From: an uncultured beta proteobacterium
GTDB lineage: Bacteria > Pseudomonadota > Gammaproteobacteria > Burkholderiales > Burkholderiaceae_C
NCBI GenBank assembly: GCA_903897925.1
Contig: CAIUDG010000038.1
Span: forward strand, 1 to 46,985
DNA length: 46,985 nucleotides
Reading direction: 5' to 3'
Shown here one piece after another: positions 45,100-46,985 of this stretch. The position numbers and the translations under genes are program-made. Under the pieces are notes generated by a model. It did not search any database. It was given only the letters and a program-made list of their open reading frames with translations, and was not told the origin of the DNA. Position 1 is the first letter of the stretch, and each line of letters begins with the position of its first letter.

Positions 45100-46473
45100 A
45101 TGGACCAAAGCAAGCGATACGCCGACCTCAGCCTGAACGAGGCCGAACTGATTCAAGGCGGCCGCCACATTCTGGTGGCTTACAAGATGCAGCCCAAAGC
45201 CGGCCACGGCTATCTGGAGTCAGCGGCGCACTTTGCCGCCGAATCGTCCACCGGCACCAATGTCGAGGTCTCGACCACCGACGATTTCACCAAGGGCGTG
45301 GACGCCCTGGTCTACCAGATCGATGCGGCCAGCCAGGAGATGCGCATTGCCTATCCGCTAGAACTGTTCGACCGCAATATCACCGATGGCCGCATGATGA
45401 TGGTGTCGTTTCTGACCCTGGTGATCGGTAACAACCAGGGCATGGGCGATATCGAGCACGCCAAGATGTATGACTTCTATGTGCCGCCGCGGGCACTACA
45501 GCTGTTTGACGGGCCAGCCAAAGATATCTCGGACCTGTGGCGCGTGCTGGGCCGACCGGTGCGTGATGGTGGCTATATTTCCGGCACCATCATCAAGCCC
45601 AAGCTCGGTTTGCGGCCCGAGCCCTTTGCGGCGGCGGCCTACCAGTTTTGGCTCGGCGGCGACTTTATCAAGAACGACGAGCCGCAGGGAAACCAGACCT
45701 TCGCGCCGATGGCCAAAACCATTCCGCTGGTGGTCGACGCCATGCGCCGCGCCATGGACGAAACCGGGGCGGCGAAACTGTTTTCCGCCAACATCACCGC
45801 CGATGACCACTATGAGATGCTGGCGCGCGGCGAATTCATTCTGCGCGCCTTTGGTCCGGATGCCGACAAGGTGGCCTTCCTGGTCGATGGCTATGTCGGC
45901 GGACCCGGTATGGTCACCACGGCGCGGCGCAACTTTCCGAACCAGTATCTGCACTACCACCGCGCCGGCCATGGCGCCGTGACCAGCCCGAGCGCCAAGC
46001 GTGGCTACGATGCCTATGTGCTGGCCAAGATGAGCCGCCTGCAAGGGGCCTCTGGTATCCACGTCGGCACCATGGGCTACGGCAAGATGGAAGGTAGCCA
46101 GGACGATCGCGCAATTGCCTACATTATTGAACGCGATAGCTATACCGGTCCGGCCTACCACCAGGAGTGGCTCGGCATGAAGCCGACCACGCCGATTATT
46201 TCCGGCGGCATGAATGCGCTGCGCCTGCCCGGATTTTTTGAAAATCTGGGCCACGGCAATGTGATCAATACCGCAGGTGGCGGAGCCTATGGTCACATTG
46301 ACAGTCCGGCCGCTGGCGCCATTTCCCTGCGCCAGGCATACGAGTGCTGGAAAGCCAAGGCCGACCCGATCGAATGGGCGCGTGAGCACCAAGAGTTTGC
46401 GCGCGCCTTTGTGTCCTTCCCGCAGGATGCGGACAGTCTCTATCCGGGCTGGCGTGCCCGGCTGGGCGCGTAG
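45100..46473 (+). CDS. cbbM: Ribulose-1,5-bisphosphate carboxylase, form II
   Basis: This 457-residue large-subunit-only RuBisCO fixes CO2 onto ribulose-1,5-bisphosphate. The start [12 protein letters not shown] has AAAGGAGAT upstream. Active-site residues fall at the positions known from Rhodospirillum rubrum: Lys166 in [11 protein letters not shown], and Lys191, Asp193 and Glu194 in [10 protein letters not shown], Lys191 being the carbamylated residue. [19 protein letters not shown] and [12 protein letters not shown] are also present. Form II enzymes have low CO2/O2 specificity and suit high-CO2, low-oxygen conditions. No small subunit, cbbQ or cbbO follows; the next gene is convergent ccoG, eight bases away. 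Confidence 0.98.
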   Translation: MDQSKRYADLSLNEAELIQGGRHILVAYKMQPKAGHGYLESAAHFAAESSTGTNVEVSTTDDFTKGVDALVYQIDAASQEMRIAYPLELFDRNITDGRMMMVSFLTLVIGNNQGMGDIEHAKMYDFYVPPRALQLFDGPAKDISDLWRVLGRPVRDGGYISGTIIKPKLGLRPEPFAAAAYQFWLGGDFIKNDEPQGNQTFAPMAKTIPLVVDAMRRAMDETGAAKLFSANITADDHYEMLARGEFILRAFGPDADKVAFLVDGYVGGPGMVTTARRNFPNQYLHYHRAGHGAVTSPSAKRGYDAYVLAKMSRLQGASGIHVGTMGYGKMEGSQDDRAIAYIIERDSYTGPAYHQEWLGMKPTTPIISGGMNALRLPGFFENLGHGNVINTAGGGAYGHIDSPAAGAISLRQAYECWKAKADPIEWAREHQEFARAFVSFPQDADSLYPGWRARLGA

Positions 46474-46481
46474 ATCCGGTT

Positions 46482-46985
46482 CTACTGCGGCACGATGAAG
46501 ACGGCCTTTTCGGTAATGGCGTCGTGCAGGTTGGGGGCCTCGATGTGGAAGTGGATCGGGTGCGAGCCCGGTTGTGCCGCTTCATACGGCAGCTGCAGGC
46601 GCACCGCCACCCAGCGCGCTTGCGTGGGCTCGATCACCATCTCGGTGTCGCTGGCCACCTTCAGGCCCGGCAGATCGCTCACCGACAGCACAAACCGCTG
46701 GGTCGACTCGGTGGCATTCATGACCTGGATGCGGAACACGTTCTCAATGTTGCCGCCTTCGACAATCCGCGCCAGCGAGCCGCGGTCGCGCACGATGTCC
46801 ACCTTGAACAGCGTGCGCGTGGCCAGGCTGAGCGACATCGCCGCCACAATCAGCAGCAGGATGGCGGTGTAAATCAGCACCCGTGGCCGCAGCACGTGCT
46901 TGAGGGTCTGGGCCCGCGTCCACTTCTGCTGCAGGGCGTGTTCGGTGGTGTATTTCACCAGCCCGCGCGCATAGCCGACCTTGTC
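46482..46985 (-). CDS. ccoG: CcoG/FixG-type cbb3 oxidase assembly protein, C-terminal part
   Basis: The frame enters from the right edge and gives the last 167 residues. It begins within DKVGYARGLVKYTTEHALQ, the segment after the second ferredoxin motif in CcoG, followed by one transmembrane helix (VLIYTAILLLIVAAMSLSLATR) and the C-terminal IgG-like FixG accessory domain ending ITEKAVFIVPQ. CcoG helps reduce copper for cbb3-type cytochrome oxidase, used at low oxygen. The Fe-S part lies outside the window. It converges on cbbM with only eight bases between stops and no terminator hairpin. Confidence 0.92.
   Translation of the reverse strand, partial: DKVGYARGLVKYTTEHALQQKWTRAQTLKHVLRPRVLIYTAILLLIVAAMSLSLATRTLFKVDIVRDRGSLARIVEGGNIENVFRIQVMNATESTQRFVLSVSDLPGLKVASDTEMVIEPTQARWVAVRLQLPYEAAQPGSHPIHFHIEAPNLHDAITEKAVFIVPQ

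Overview
The window looks like chromosome from a GC-rich betaproteobacterium of the Burkholderiales, probably Comamonadaceae or a relative such as Rhodoferax/Polaromonas. This is inferred from gene content and codon use, not from a marker gene. The clearest physiological signal is autotrophy: a form II RuBisCO gene (cbbM), its LysR regulator cbbR, and a cbbY-F-P-T-A Calvin-cycle operon, next to the end of ccoG, a cbb3-oxidase assembly gene. No rRNA, tRNA, insertion sequence, prophage or CRISPR array was seen.

Layout. 1-270: 5' end of an exported protein of unknown function. 460-5312: a branched-chain-type ABC importer (livK-like binding protein, a LivH-LivM-LivG fusion in one chain, and livF). 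5510-7054: a chemoreceptor. 7081-9987: a four-gene cluster of a small J-domain protein and three unrecognised, partly acidic proteins. 10017-10595: a YdeI-family protein. 10769-20104: a signalling block with an HD-GYP protein carrying a C-terminal four-cysteine module and preceded by a pentanucleotide repeat, a second chemoreceptor, an orphan PstS-like protein behind an excellent Pho box, and a translationally coupled operon of MASE4 hybrid kinase, REC-EAL protein and a response regulator with a degenerate second receiver. 20105-20702: an AT-rich gap with inverted repeats and no gene. 20703-21557: a Ser/Ala-rich protein. 21739-28098: a TetR regulator followed by a complete RND efflux system, ended by a strong terminator.

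28169-28780: an unrecognised protein with a transglutaminase-like Cys/His pattern. 28982-32900: an aapJQMP polar amino acid importer. 32954-37859: a glycosyltransferase, a sigma-54 activator with a Cys/His-rich PAS domain, a membrane rhodanese, a TlpA-type thioredoxin with an LGT-like membrane part, a small protein ending in CxxC, and an MFS permease. 37948-46473: the Calvin-cycle region. The minus-strand cbbYFPTA operon diverges from plus-strand cbbR and cbbM. 46482-46985: the 3' end of ccoG.

How they fit. The cbb enzymes regenerate ribulose-1,5-bisphosphate (PRK, FBPase, transketolase, aldolase), fix CO2 (CbbM) and remove an inhibitory sugar bisphosphate (CbbY). A matching motif lies upstream of both cbbY and cbbM, each oriented toward its gene, and is a candidate shared CbbR site. 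The 10.7-20.1 kb block reads as chemotaxis plus cyclic-di-GMP turnover, with a phosphate-starvation input suggested by the Pho box. The best candidates for something undescribed are the J-domain cluster, the kinase/EAL/pseudo-receiver operon, and the thiol-redox-looking cluster beside the sigma-54 activator.
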